DNA from: a bacterium
GTDB taxonomy: Bacteria; Bacillota; Clostridia; Lachnospirales; Lachnospiraceae
Reading direction: 5' to 3'
Length of the DNA: 64,000 nt
Assembly (NCBI GenBank): GCA_023664305.1
Contig: JAMPFT010000001.1
Coordinates: 383,609-447,608 of the forward strand
Part shown: positions 45,725 to 54,061 of the stretch, one piece after another
Layout of the letters: each line of letters begins with the position of its first letter
Position numbering within the stretch: position 1 is the first letter of the stretch
Made by a program: the position numbers and the translations under genes
Notes under the pieces: generated by a model
Told to the model about the DNA's origin: nothing
The model's input: only the letters and a program-made list of their open reading frames with translations
Databases searched by the model: none

Positions 45725-45771
45725 CAATAGAATCATCTTTTGATTCTATTGTATGAAAGGAACTTTCATAC
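45725..45771. repeat. Twin inverted repeats between GH120 and AlbA_2 genes
   Basis: Two perfect adjacent hairpins share one base. CAATAGAATCA with TGATTCTATTG sits at 45725-45751, and GTATGAAAG with CTTTCATAC at 45751-45771. There is no T run, so a standard terminator is unlikely; a palindromic element or RNA processing site fits better. Confidence 0.7.
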
Positions 45772-45789
45772 ACGGTCGAATATAACGCT

Positions 45790-47745
45790 TCATCCCCTGC
45801 CGCGCCCGAACCGTCCCAGGCTCACCCGGTTTCTGCCCGGCTTCAATCCCTGCAGCGGCCCCGGCAGCGGTCTGCCGCCTCTCTCGCCGCCCGTCAGATC
45901 CCGGTCGATGACGATGGGGCTTCCGTCCGGATTCTCATATTGACACTCGGTAATCCGAGGCGCGCCCAACAGATCCGTGGTCACAGAGACCGTATCCATC
46001 CCGAAGACCTCCTCCGGCAGGGTGATATTCAAAAAGACCTCCTGCCCGCAGCTCTCTACGCTGACCTCCGGATCCCAATCCGGAAGACAGACCGCGCCCT
46101 CTTCCCGGTCAAAGGACTCTGCGCCGCGCAGATAGACATTGTTCCGGATATAGACGGGCTGCCTGATTTCCCGGCAGCCCCGCAGGGGATCCGGGTCGTA
46201 CTCCGCCATCTTTTCCAGATATTCCTCCAGGGAAACCGGAGCGCCGTTATACCGTCCCGTGCCGTAAAATTTGTCCTCCTCGGTTCCGCCCGCGAACAGG
46301 TTCTGATACCATCTGTCGTCAAAGCCGTAAACCCAGACCGAGCCCATCACCTGTGTCGAATGAGGCATGTGGTAGGGCGTAGGCCGATCCAACACCGGGT
46401 ACTGGTTTAACAGCCCGCAGCAGAGATTATGTACATAAGCGCCTCCCTGGGCCGCATTGTCGAAATTGTATTCCGAGGCAAAAATATTGTTGTCCGCCAG
46501 ATACGGGCCGTGGGTCACCTCCACCATAAAATCCCGGTTGTTGTGGTCGTACACATTGCCGCTGACCCGCACACCCTGCGCCTCCCAGTCCAGCCAGGTT
46601 CCCAGGCTGCAGTGATGGATGTGGTTATTGTAAATCCGCGCGTCCACCGCCGCGTGGAACTTGATGCCGGCGATCTCATGCCCCCAAAACTCGTGGCGGG
46701 TAGCGATATAGGAGATGTCGTTGCCGTAAATTTCGGAAAAAGCGCAACCCATATGCCCTACGACGCCGGTCTGCCCGCAGTCGTAAATCGTGTTGTTCCG
46801 CACAATATGAGAGCCCACCTGTTCCTTTGACCAGCCCTTTCCCAGCCCCCGGAACATGGCCTCCATCTGATACTGATAGTCCGGCTTCTTCAGGGTGCGG
46901 GTATACTCGTTATCCCCTGTTTCGCCGTTTTTCCCCAGGCTGACCGCGCTGCACTTGGAGTCATGGAGCAGATTTTCCTCGATGATCCAGCCCTTCGCCC
47001 AGTTCGGACCTACCATGCCGACCTGATCCGCCGTGGGAGGCGCCCAGTTCGTCGCCGCCTGGGCAATCTCAAAGCCCCGGAGGGTAATGAAATTTACGCC
47101 GCTTTTGTCCGGGTAAAAACAGGCCCGGCGCACATTGATCTCGACCAGATGTTCATTGGGATCCGCGCCGCCAAAGTTCGCGGTGATCACCGTGTTCTCT
47201 TTCCCCACCTCCGCGCGCCACACCAGCAGGCTCTGCTCCGGCTTCCGGATTGCTTCCTTCCGGTTTCCCCAGGTGGCAAGCTCGGAATACTCCCTCTGCA
47301 CGGGCTTTTCCACCTCCTCCGGACAGCGGGCCTCATAGAGCATCACTCCGTCCAGATACACCGCGCCGCAGTGAACGTCATACTTTCTGGGATCCACCAG
47401 CCAATCCCCCTGAATTTTTTCGGCGAAGGGGTTAAAGTCCCCGAACAGCCGGTTGGGAACCTCCGCCTGCCAGACGCCGTTTCCCAACCTTTTCCAATTC
47501 TTTACCTCCTCGGAGCCCCTGATCGCCACATGCTCCCCTTCCGCCGCCTGATAGGTCACCCGGCAGTTGTCGTTGATGCCGCCGTACAGAGGTCTGACCC
47601 ATTCCCGGTATACGCCCTCGTGTACCAGGACGGTGTCCCCGGCCTTCGCCTCCCTTGCCGCCCGCTGGATCGTCAGGAAAGGAGCTTCCTCCGTTCCCCT
47701 GTTGTAATCAAAGCCTGTTTTTGCCACATGATAAATCTGATTCAT
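45790..47745 (-). CDS. Beta-xylosidase, GH120-like right-handed beta-helix
   Basis: An intracellular glycosidase of 651 residues, start ATG 47745 (MNQIYHVAKTGFDYNRGT) after AAAGGAGG. The sequence follows the GH120 xylosidase pattern known from Thermoanaerobacterium: GDTVLVHEGVYREWVRP, AATNWAPPTADQVGMVGPNWAKGW, HEIAGIKFHAAVDARIYNNHIH. The catalytic pair is visible as Asp in TWLDWEAQG and Glu 23 residues later in DFMVEVTHGPY. It removes xylose from the ends of xylo-oligosaccharides. Annotation as a generic beta-helix or DUF1565 protein would miss this. It fits with the neighbouring GH51 arabinofuranosidase. Confidence 0.85.
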   Translation of the reverse strand: MNQIYHVAKTGFDYNRGTEEAPFLTIQRAAREAKAGDTVLVHEGVYREWVRPLYGGINDNCRVTYQAAEGEHVAIRGSEEVKNWKRLGNGVWQAEVPNRLFGDFNPFAEKIQGDWLVDPRKYDVHCGAVYLDGVMLYEARCPEEVEKPVQREYSELATWGNRKEAIRKPEQSLLVWRAEVGKENTVITANFGGADPNEHLVEINVRRACFYPDKSGVNFITLRGFEIAQAATNWAPPTADQVGMVGPNWAKGWIIEENLLHDSKCSAVSLGKNGETGDNEYTRTLKKPDYQYQMEAMFRGLGKGWSKEQVGSHIVRNNTIYDCGQTGVVGHMGCAFSEIYGNDISYIATRHEFWGHEIAGIKFHAAVDARIYNNHIHHCSLGTWLDWEAQGVRVSGNVYDHNNRDFMVEVTHGPYLADNNIFASEYNFDNAAQGGAYVHNLCCGLLNQYPVLDRPTPYHMPHSTQVMGSVWVYGFDDRWYQNLFAGGTEEDKFYGTGRYNGAPVSLEEYLEKMAEYDPDPLRGCREIRQPVYIRNNVYLRGAESFDREEGAVCLPDWDPEVSVESCGQEVFLNITLPEEVFGMDTVSVTTDLLGAPRITECQYENPDGSPIVIDRDLTGGERGGRPLPGPLQGLKPGRNRVSLGRFGRGRG

Positions 47746-47757
47746 TTTTTGCCTCCT

Positions 47758-47799
47758 TTGCGCGCTCCATAAGAGGGTGCGCCCTCTCTGTGCATACCA
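47758..47799. repeat. Dispersed hairpin repeat, copy B
   Basis: TTGCGCGCTCCATAAGAGGG followed by TGCGCCCTCT and GTGCATACCA. It shares the outer sequence with copy A at 45661-45709 but has a shorter loop. It ends 13 bases before the GH120 start codon, inside the gap to the GH112 gene. Confidence 0.75.
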
Positions 47800-47828
47800 T
47801 AAACCGCCTCTTCCGTCCTTGCCGCTTT

Positions 47829-50144
47829 CTACCCCTGCTGCAGCTCCACAAAAGCGGTGTCGTAAGGCGCTATCGTCAGCGTCTTCTCCCCTGCCTCGGT
47901 GGGAACCGTCGTCGTCTGCTCTCTGTCGCTGTTGTTGATGACGACCAGCTTTCCGCTCTCCGGATAGTACGCGCATTCCGTGTACAGATTGTCCGTCATA
48001 TACAGGCCGCTTAAGCCCTCGCCCCCCGCATAGCGGATCAGGTGATACAGAAGTCTTGTATTCTCCAGGCTCATCTGGAAGGAGGCCAGATAGATCCCCT
48101 TGCCCCGGCCAAAGTCATTTACGGTGATCACAGGCCGCGTCTCTCCGTCCGCGTCCTCCGCCAGCAGCACCTTCGCCCTGCCGTCAGTGAGATACAGATT
48201 CTCCCGCGAACGGACGCCCGCTCCCGCGGGCAGAAGCCCTGCAAGGCAGCTTCCGGAGGTCTTCCCGCCGAACTGACCTTCCCAGCTGCTTCCGGAAATC
48301 TTCCCGTCGGACTGACCTTCCCGGGCGTCCTGCGCCCTGCTCAATCCGTTCTCCGACTGCTTCCCGTCCATTCTCTCTCCGGCCATGTTTTCCGCCTCAA
48401 AGCTCCATCTTCCGTGACAGACTCTCGCCCCCGTGTCCTCGTCAATGCCCAGAACATGGGCCATACGGAAGTAACTGTCATACCCTTCTACGGCGGAAGG
48501 CTCGTTGACGCCCAGGAATGCGCCGCCCTGATGCACCCATTCCGTCAGAACCGTTACCAGCTCGTCGTCCTTCCAGCTGTCGCCGCCGCTCCAGGCGCTT
48601 CCCGCGCTGCCCGCGTTGATCACGACATCCACATCCTTCAGCGCGCCCTGCTTCACATCCTCAAAGGAGATAAATTTCACCTCCACCGGCAGTCCCGAAA
48701 GCGCTTCGTTGATATGGATCAGGTCGTGCATATAAGTCTCATGGAAATGCCCCGACAAAGTCCAGGAGCGCAGCGTCCCCCAGCTGTGGAGAACCGCCAC
48801 CCGGGTTTTGACCGTATAGGGTTTTCCCGCGTCGTGGAAGGAACGGATCAGCCGAAACTCGTCGGACACCTTCTCGATATAGTCGCAGAAATCCGGGAAA
48901 TCCTCGACAAGATGAAGATAGCCGCCCAGCCCGATGCGGTCGATCTTTGCCCGCAGCAGCGCCCGTCTTACGCTGTTCCAGTACTTTTTTGCGTCCAGAG
49001 TCGGATCCCCGCCCTCAGCAAAGGTAGGCGCGCCGCCCAGGCCCACCGGGAACAGATAAGGATGCAGACGGAGCTCGTGGGTCGGCACATCCACCCCTGC
49101 ACAGAGCCTTGCCTCATACCCGGAGAAGACGCACTTGATCAGCCCATCGAAGCCAAACTCCCCGAACCGGCCGTTATAGGGCTCTATTCCCACCCAGCTG
49201 TCGTCGTAGAAGACATAGGCCTTCTTGCCGTAGTCGTGAACCGTATCGATGAGCTTCTTCCCGAAGGAAATCACAAAATCATTGACAAAGGCCATCCAGT
49301 CCGCCTTGCGCGGGTTGCCCGGCCTGTGGGTCACATGAAGCTTGCCCTGATTGATGAAGTCCTCCGCGGTCATGCAATAACCGTATTTTTCCGCAAATTC
49401 ATCTAAAGCCAGATCGCTGACCGTATAATCGTAGGAGCCCCAGTCGGTAAACAAATTGCGGTTTTTCTCGCTGCTCCCCCAGATCCAGACAAAATTGTAA
49501 AACATGGAGGTAAAGCGCACTACCGTCGTGTCGGGATGGGTCTCGCACCAGTTTTTCATCCAGCCCAGCATATACTCCTGCGTCTCCGGATACCTGGGAT
49601 CGATCTGCATCAGGTGCTCTTTCTCCCAGTGGTTGGTGGTGTGGTTGTACATGGAGATCTCTTCCCAGATCCGGTAGGCCAGGAAGCTTACGGTGTACTT
49701 ATGAAAAGGGATACAGTCCCGAACGGTGACGCTTCCGCGCTCCTTTTCGTACTCCCAGCTGCCCGCCTCCAGCTTCCGGTTGGAGGTCCTATCGTAAACC
49801 TCCCAGTATTTCATGGCTCTTTCGCTGTCGTTGATCGCAAACTGCTCCTCAAAAAAGCTGTCCAGCAGGCCGACCGTGACTTCCTTGCTCTCCGCCACCG
49901 CCGCCGGGGTACAGAGAAAGGTCTGCTGCAGCTTATCCCTGTTCTTCTTCGCCCATTCGTTGTGATCCCGGATAATACAGATCGTGGAATAAATCCCGTA
50001 GCCCGCGTGTACAATCTCATCCGAAAGCACCGTTCCGTCGCTGTCCCGGATCACATCGGCCCCCCACTTCTCCGCCATCCTCAGCGTAAGCTCTTCGTAA
50101 CCGGATTCCCCCGGCAGCGTAAAACCCCCTCTTTGTCTTGCCAT
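47829..50144 (-). CDS. GH112 phosphorylase, probably D-galactosyl-1,4-L-rhamnose type
   Basis: A cytoplasmic phosphorylase of about 771 residues. GFTLPGESGYEELTLRMAEKWGADVIRDSDGTVL and the catalytic-acid region YVFYDDSWVGIEPYNG are typical of GH112. The family cleaves galacto-N-biose/lacto-N-biose, or galactosyl-rhamnose, with phosphate to give galactose 1-phosphate. Neighbours for rhamnogalacturonan point to the galactosyl-rhamnose activity; this is inference from context. About 60 extra residues with a 13-residue repeat interrupt the C-terminal domain. The start is uncertain (50144 or 50156) because neither has a good ribosome site. Confidence 0.85.
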   Translation of the reverse strand: MARQRGGFTLPGESGYEELTLRMAEKWGADVIRDSDGTVLSDEIVHAGYGIYSTICIIRDHNEWAKKNRDKLQQTFLCTPAAVAESKEVTVGLLDSFFEEQFAINDSERAMKYWEVYDRTSNRKLEAGSWEYEKERGSVTVRDCIPFHKYTVSFLAYRIWEEISMYNHTTNHWEKEHLMQIDPRYPETQEYMLGWMKNWCETHPDTTVVRFTSMFYNFVWIWGSSEKNRNLFTDWGSYDYTVSDLALDEFAEKYGYCMTAEDFINQGKLHVTHRPGNPRKADWMAFVNDFVISFGKKLIDTVHDYGKKAYVFYDDSWVGIEPYNGRFGEFGFDGLIKCVFSGYEARLCAGVDVPTHELRLHPYLFPVGLGGAPTFAEGGDPTLDAKKYWNSVRRALLRAKIDRIGLGGYLHLVEDFPDFCDYIEKVSDEFRLIRSFHDAGKPYTVKTRVAVLHSWGTLRSWTLSGHFHETYMHDLIHINEALSGLPVEVKFISFEDVKQGALKDVDVVINAGSAGSAWSGGDSWKDDELVTVLTEWVHQGGAFLGVNEPSAVEGYDSYFRMAHVLGIDEDTGARVCHGRWSFEAENMAGERMDGKQSENGLSRAQDAREGQSDGKISGSSWEGQFGGKTSGSCLAGLLPAGAGVRSRENLYLTDGRAKVLLAEDADGETRPVITVNDFGRGKGIYLASFQMSLENTRLLYHLIRYAGGEGLSGLYMTDNLYTECAYYPESGKLVVINNSDREQTTTVPTEAGEKTLTIAPYDTAFVELQQG
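48246..48322. repeat. 39-bp tandem repeat within the GH112 gene
   Basis: Two 38-base units, GCAGCTTCCGGAGGTCTTCC.. and GCTGCTTCCGGAAATCTTCC.., are spaced 39 bases apart. They encode the in-frame repeat (GQSDGKISGSSWE / GQFGGKTSGSCLA) in the C-terminal insert. Confidence 0.85.
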
Positions 50145-50171
50145 TTCAGTAACCATGCCTTTCCGTAACCT

Positions 50172-50224
50172 GCGAATTTGAGCCGCAGGCACAAATTTGC
50201 GTGTGAAAAATGAATTTTTCACAC
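50172..50224. repeat. Twin inverted repeats between the esterase and GH112 genes
   Basis: GTGTGAAAAA with TTTTTCACAC (50201-50224, four-base loop) abuts a second hairpin with GCGAATTTG and CAAATTTGC arms (50172-50200, one mismatch). The layout resembles the twin hairpins at 45725-45771. Confidence 0.65.
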
Positions 50225-50245
50225 TGATACCTTCCTACATCAAAT

Positions 50246-52405
50246 TCATAATTTCATCTTTGCACACTTCTCCGCCGCCTCTCCCCGGGAAATCACGCGG
50301 CTTAAATCCTCACTGCCGTCGCCGTCGATCAGCCCCAGAGCGCAGGCCGCCCTGACATAGCTGCGGGCAAAGTCCCGGCAGCTACCGTCATAGGCGCAGG
50401 GGACTTCCTCCGGCAGGCTTTTCCTGCTCCGATACGCGTTCACCGCCAGCACCAGGAACTCCTCCAGCGTAACCGCCCGCTCCGGGAAAAAGCAGCCGTC
50501 CTCGACCAGATGCTCCTCGATCATACCGTTCTGGTAAGCGCACTCCACCGCGCCCGCGTACCACTCATGTCCCACCACGTCCCGGAACATGTCGTTGTAA
50601 ACGTTGGTGGGGAAAAAGTGGGCCGCCTGAATCAAAAGATCCAGAACCGTCGCCCTGTCCGCCGCTTGCTCCGGGTTCTCCAAACCTGAGAAGAGAAGCT
50701 CTCCCTCAAAGGGATTTCTTCTGTCCTCATAAATCTTTGGCTTTTCGGGCATCGTCGGTCTCTCCTTCGGCTCCCAGGGGCCAAAGCCTTCCGTCACGCA
50801 CTCTGCCAGAAAGCGGTACGCGTCCTGCGGGCTGTTGCTTTCTCCAATACGGACACCTTGCGGACAGCACTCCTGACCGCTATCCTGCGGAGTGCCGCCC
50901 TGCAGACAGCCATCCTGCGGATAACTTTCCTGCGGACGGCTCCCCCGACCGTCGTCCTGCGGTTCGCCGCCCCGCAGACAGCCATCCTTCTCCCAACTCC
51001 CGCAGACCCTGCGGATTTCCTCCGCCACCATCCCCGCGAAGCGGTAAGCGCCGTAATCGTTGCTGTGGGTGTAATCGCCGGGATGGAAGGAGTCCTTCGC
51101 CGCCTCCAGACCCTCCCGGAGAATGTATTCCACCGACCGGGCGTGGAGATCCAGCACGGGAACGCCCTCCTGTTCTCCCGTCCTCCGGCAGACCGCCGCG
51201 TATTCCGCCAGCAGATCGTTATAGGTTCCGTCGTTTCCCTTCCAGGAATTGCGGGCCAGGGGCGTAACGATCACCGGATAAACGCCCGCCTGACGGCACT
51301 CCCCGATATAGCAGAGAAGATTTTCCCGATAGCCGCCCTCCGCCAGAAGCTCCTGCAGCTTCTGATCGTTATGGCCGAACTGTAGGAAGAAATAATCCCC
51401 GGGCCGCAAAAAACGCCGCACAATATCGTAGTGTCCCTCGCTGCGGAAGCTGTCCGTCGTCAGGCCGGAGTGGGCATGGTTGGAGACCGCAATCCGCCCG
51501 TCCAGAAAGGCGGGCAGCATCTGTCCCCAGCCGGAGTAGCAGACCCCGGGCTCATAAGGGTACTCCGCGCTCTGATCCGTCACGGTAGAGTCCCCCGCGA
51601 TATACAGGGTAGGACAGAAAAGCTCCTCGATCCGAAGACTGCTGATCTTCGGCCTGTCCGCCAGAATCGCGATGTTAATGCTTTTGTTTTCAAAGCAGGC
51701 AGTCTGCCCGCGGGGCACGATATCGCAGACATTTACGGTGAAGCTCCGGGCAAACGCAGCACTCTGCGAAATTCCACCGTCTCTCTCGAAAAGCGCACTC
51801 TCCGACGTATCCGACGAGGCATATTGCTCCTCGACGCACAGACTGTTTTCCGCCTCACAAATCGACATACGGCTTTCCGGTTCCGGCGCAGCAGCTTCTT
51901 CCGTACCCCGCAGGATCCCCACTGTCTTGTCAGACGGTTTACAGCCCGCTCCGCCCAGATACCCCAGCCTCCGGCACCCGATAAAAATCAAAAGCTCCTC
52001 CGCGGGCTCCATCCCCCGAATCGTCACCGTCACCCGGTAATTTCCGGCGTGCGGCACGTCCGCCTTGAAAATCAGGGGAATCCTTCTTCTCTCTCCGACA
52101 GCCTTTTCTCCCTCCTCCGCCTCCAGACGCTCCACAATTCCCCGGGAGTCCAGAAAACAGCCGTCCTCTTCCTCCCGAAGCTCCGTCAAGTTCTCGTCCT
52201 GATACCAGTACCAGGTTCCAAAGCCCGCGTTCAGCTCATGGAGCTGCAGGCCCGCCTGCTCCCGCCGGTTTTTTTCCGTCACAAAGCCGAAGCCCTTTCC
52301 CGGATTGTAGAAGTCTTCGGCGGTCACACGGACGCGCTCTGCCGGGCAGCTGCCCAGCGTTTTCTTTCTGTTTTTCTCACCGAATACAAATTCCCTGCAG
52401 AACAT
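50246..52405 (-). CDS. SGNH/GDSL esterase, rhamnogalacturonan acetylesterase-like, with SLH-like C-terminus
   Basis: A protein of 719 residues. After an N-terminal beta domain comes the CE12/SGNH esterase: block I LYIAGDSTVTDQ near residue 268, block III FLQFGHNDQ, and the catalytic Asp-His in DSFHPGDYTHSNDYGAYRFAG near residue 435. Its likely substrate is acetylated rhamnogalacturonan. A Cys/Gln-rich 24-residue repeat follows, then two S-layer-homology-like units (FRDVVGHEWYAGAVECAYQN; FARSYVRAACALGLIDGDG). There is no signal peptide, which is odd for SLH domains. It starts at the GH105 stop, so the two are one operon. Confidence 0.82.
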   Translation of the reverse strand: MFCREFVFGEKNRKKTLGSCPAERVRVTAEDFYNPGKGFGFVTEKNRREQAGLQLHELNAGFGTWYWYQDENLTELREEEDGCFLDSRGIVERLEAEEGEKAVGERRRIPLIFKADVPHAGNYRVTVTIRGMEPAEELLIFIGCRRLGYLGGAGCKPSDKTVGILRGTEEAAAPEPESRMSICEAENSLCVEEQYASSDTSESALFERDGGISQSAAFARSFTVNVCDIVPRGQTACFENKSINIAILADRPKISSLRIEELFCPTLYIAGDSTVTDQSAEYPYEPGVCYSGWGQMLPAFLDGRIAVSNHAHSGLTTDSFRSEGHYDIVRRFLRPGDYFFLQFGHNDQKLQELLAEGGYRENLLCYIGECRQAGVYPVIVTPLARNSWKGNDGTYNDLLAEYAAVCRRTGEQEGVPVLDLHARSVEYILREGLEAAKDSFHPGDYTHSNDYGAYRFAGMVAEEIRRVCGSWEKDGCLRGGEPQDDGRGSRPQESYPQDGCLQGGTPQDSGQECCPQGVRIGESNSPQDAYRFLAECVTEGFGPWEPKERPTMPEKPKIYEDRRNPFEGELLFSGLENPEQAADRATVLDLLIQAAHFFPTNVYNDMFRDVVGHEWYAGAVECAYQNGMIEEHLVEDGCFFPERAVTLEEFLVLAVNAYRSRKSLPEEVPCAYDGSCRDFARSYVRAACALGLIDGDGSEDLSRVISRGEAAEKCAKMKL
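50902..50987. repeat. 72-bp imperfect repeat within the esterase gene
   Basis: GCAGACAGCCATCC occurs at 50902 and 50974, marking two imperfect 72-base units. They encode DGCLRGGEPQDDG.. and DGCLQGGTPQDSG.. in the linker between esterase and SLH-like parts. The period is a multiple of three. Confidence 0.75.
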
Positions 52406-53458
52406 TTACAGCGCACCGCCCTTCGCAACGCCGCCCGAGGCGTAAAGTCCCGCAAAGAAGGACAGCGCAAGCCCCTGTCCCCAGCCCTGAATCCAGGCTC
52501 TGGGAATCTCCCGATAGCCTTCCACATCCCGCATCACCGCAGTGCCGCCGGACACGTTCATGACCTTGCCGTCCGGGCCGACGTTTGCTAACAGTCCCTT
52601 GATGGACTTGTTGATATACTTGATATGAAGGGGATTTCCCCTCTCCAGCATAGCCGCCGCAATCCCCGCGGAGGCGGAAATTTCCTCGTAGGAGCCCTCG
52701 TCGTTCAACACGGTTCTCCAAAGCCCGCTGGCCGTCTGCACGGTCTTCAGCGCCGCCAGCTGCTCGTTCAGGGAACCGACGATGTCGATGTACTTGGGAT
52801 ACAGATAGGCTTGGCGAAGCTGCCCGCCTACCCGCGACATGGTGAAGGCCGCCCAGGCGTTGGCCCGTCCCCAGTAAATGCCGGACATATGATCCTTCGC
52901 GATATTGTCATAGCCGTGGTAATAAAAGCCTGTGTTCGGATCCTGCAGATACTTGATATGCCAGTACCACTGATTCAGCGCGTCGTCGATCAACTCCTGA
53001 TCCTGATTCAGCGCGCCGACCCGCAGCATCAGAAGAGCCGCCATAAACAGGGTATCCGCCCAGGCCTGCTCCGGAAAATCATTGTTGGCGGAAACCGTGT
53101 GCTGCAGCACATTGTCCCCGAAACGGAGAGCGTCCTTTCTCAGATACGCGATCTTGCTCATCAGAATATCGTAATATTTCTGCTCTCCCGTCGCCTGATA
53201 CAGGGTCACAAGGCAGTGTCCCATGGCGCAGGCGTTCACCGTCCAGACCGGCGGAAGCCCGATCTCGATCAGCTCGTCTACCCTGTCCTTTAAGAGCTTC
53301 AGGTACTCTTCCTTCCCGGTCTTTTCGTAAGCGTCCCCGACGCCGTAGTAAGCCACCCCGCAGGGCCACTCCCATGTCAGATCCATGTTCATGGTCTTTT
53401 TTACAATCCGGTCGATGACCTCCTCAATCTGCTTTTTATCATACTCCAGCTGTACCAT
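52406..53458 (-). CDS. Unsaturated rhamnogalacturonyl hydrolase, GH105
   Basis: A cytoplasmic (alpha/alpha)6-barrel enzyme of 350 residues, like YteR/YesR. It removes the 4,5-unsaturated galacturonic acid left by rhamnogalacturonan lyases. TWEWPCGVAYYGVGDAY, PEQAWADTLFMAALLMLR with the catalytic Asp, and GIYWGRANAWAAFTM are typical. Start ATG 53458 is fixed by AGAAGGAGGCAGT; the frame upstream runs through a repeat element and is not coding. It is the first gene of the enzyme run that continues with the esterase. Confidence 0.9.
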   Translation of the reverse strand: MVQLEYDKKQIEEVIDRIVKKTMNMDLTWEWPCGVAYYGVGDAYEKTGKEEYLKLLKDRVDELIEIGLPPVWTVNACAMGHCLVTLYQATGEQKYYDILMSKIAYLRKDALRFGDNVLQHTVSANNDFPEQAWADTLFMAALLMLRVGALNQDQELIDDALNQWYWHIKYLQDPNTGFYYHGYDNIAKDHMSGIYWGRANAWAAFTMSRVGGQLRQAYLYPKYIDIVGSLNEQLAALKTVQTASGLWRTVLNDEGSYEEISASAGIAAAMLERGNPLHIKYINKSIKGLLANVGPDGKVMNVSGGTAVMRDVEGYREIPRAWIQGWGQGLALSFFAGLYASGGVAKGGAL

Positions 53459-53474
53459 ACTGCCTCCTTCTACC

Positions 53475-53620
53475 GCTTCGCAGCCGCTTGTTTTTCCTCG
53501 GCTCCTGCTAAACTCGCAAGCTCGCGCTTCGCGCTCCCTGTCCTGCTTCGCAGGACGCTTGCTCGTTAGTCGCGCCGGAAAAACAAATGTCTGCTTCGCA
53601 GCCGCTTGTTTTTCCTCGGC
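53475..53620. repeat. REP-like direct and inverted repeats before GH105
   Basis: A perfect 28-base direct repeat beginning GCTTCGCAGCCGCTTG lies at 53475-53502 and 53593-53620. Between the copies is the hairpin GTCCTGCTTCGCAGGAC and further CGCTTCGCG palindromes. The cluster lies in the 600-base gap between the ABC operon and GH105 and resembles extragenic palindromic repeats. Confidence 0.75.
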
Positions 53621-53730
53621 GCTGACTACATTATACCTCAAAACCTGTGAAACGCCTACCGAAATCTTGCCAAATCCGGCGTCTCTTTCTGAAAATCTTG
53701 CCGTACCCGGTATTTCTTTCTAAAAATTCA

Positions 53731-53753
53731 GCCCACCGGCGGAACCGGTGGGC
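53731..53753. terminator. Terminator after the ABC transporter operon
   Basis: GCCCACCGG and CCGGTGGGC form a perfect nine-base stem with a five-base loop. On the minus strand it is followed by TGAATTTTTAG. It probably ends the transporter transcript. A degenerate 31-base tandem pair lies beside it (AAATCTTGCC at 53662 and 53693). Confidence 0.6.
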
Positions 53754-54061
53754 CGTTTTCTCTGTGCTATTTCCGGAAGTGAACGAACCGCCGCGCGTCA
53801 TCACACGCCTGCGCCGACTCGCTGACCGGCCTCTATACATCCCGGATTCGTCTCCTGTCCGGTATCTGCGCGCCGCGTTTGCTTACATTTCGGCATCCTG
53901 ACCCTATACGCTTCCGCAGCCTGCCGCCGTTTCTCCGGCGTCCGCCTCCCAAAATTAACACATTGTTCCGTCCTGCCTGCCGCGCCTCCCGTTTCCGCCG
54001 GCCGAAGCCGACGGAAATTATTCGGAAAGCGCAAAGCTTGCTTTATAAGGATGAAAAACGA
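53754..54061. other. Intergenic stretch, no gene seen
   Basis: About 300 GC-rich bases between the terminator and the substrate-binding protein gene. Frames through it on both strands have biased composition (Arg, Pro, Ser) and no ribosome site. Apart from a small CCGTCGG/CCGGCGG-type hairpin near 54000, I see nothing in it. Confidence 0.5.

Noticed and set aside
45725-45771. Rho-independent terminator after GH120
   Set aside because: Hairpins are strong but no T run follows on either strand.
44120-45771. Insertion sequence carrying the AlbA_2 gene
   Set aside because: No transposase, no target duplication and no matching terminal repeats at both ends could be found.
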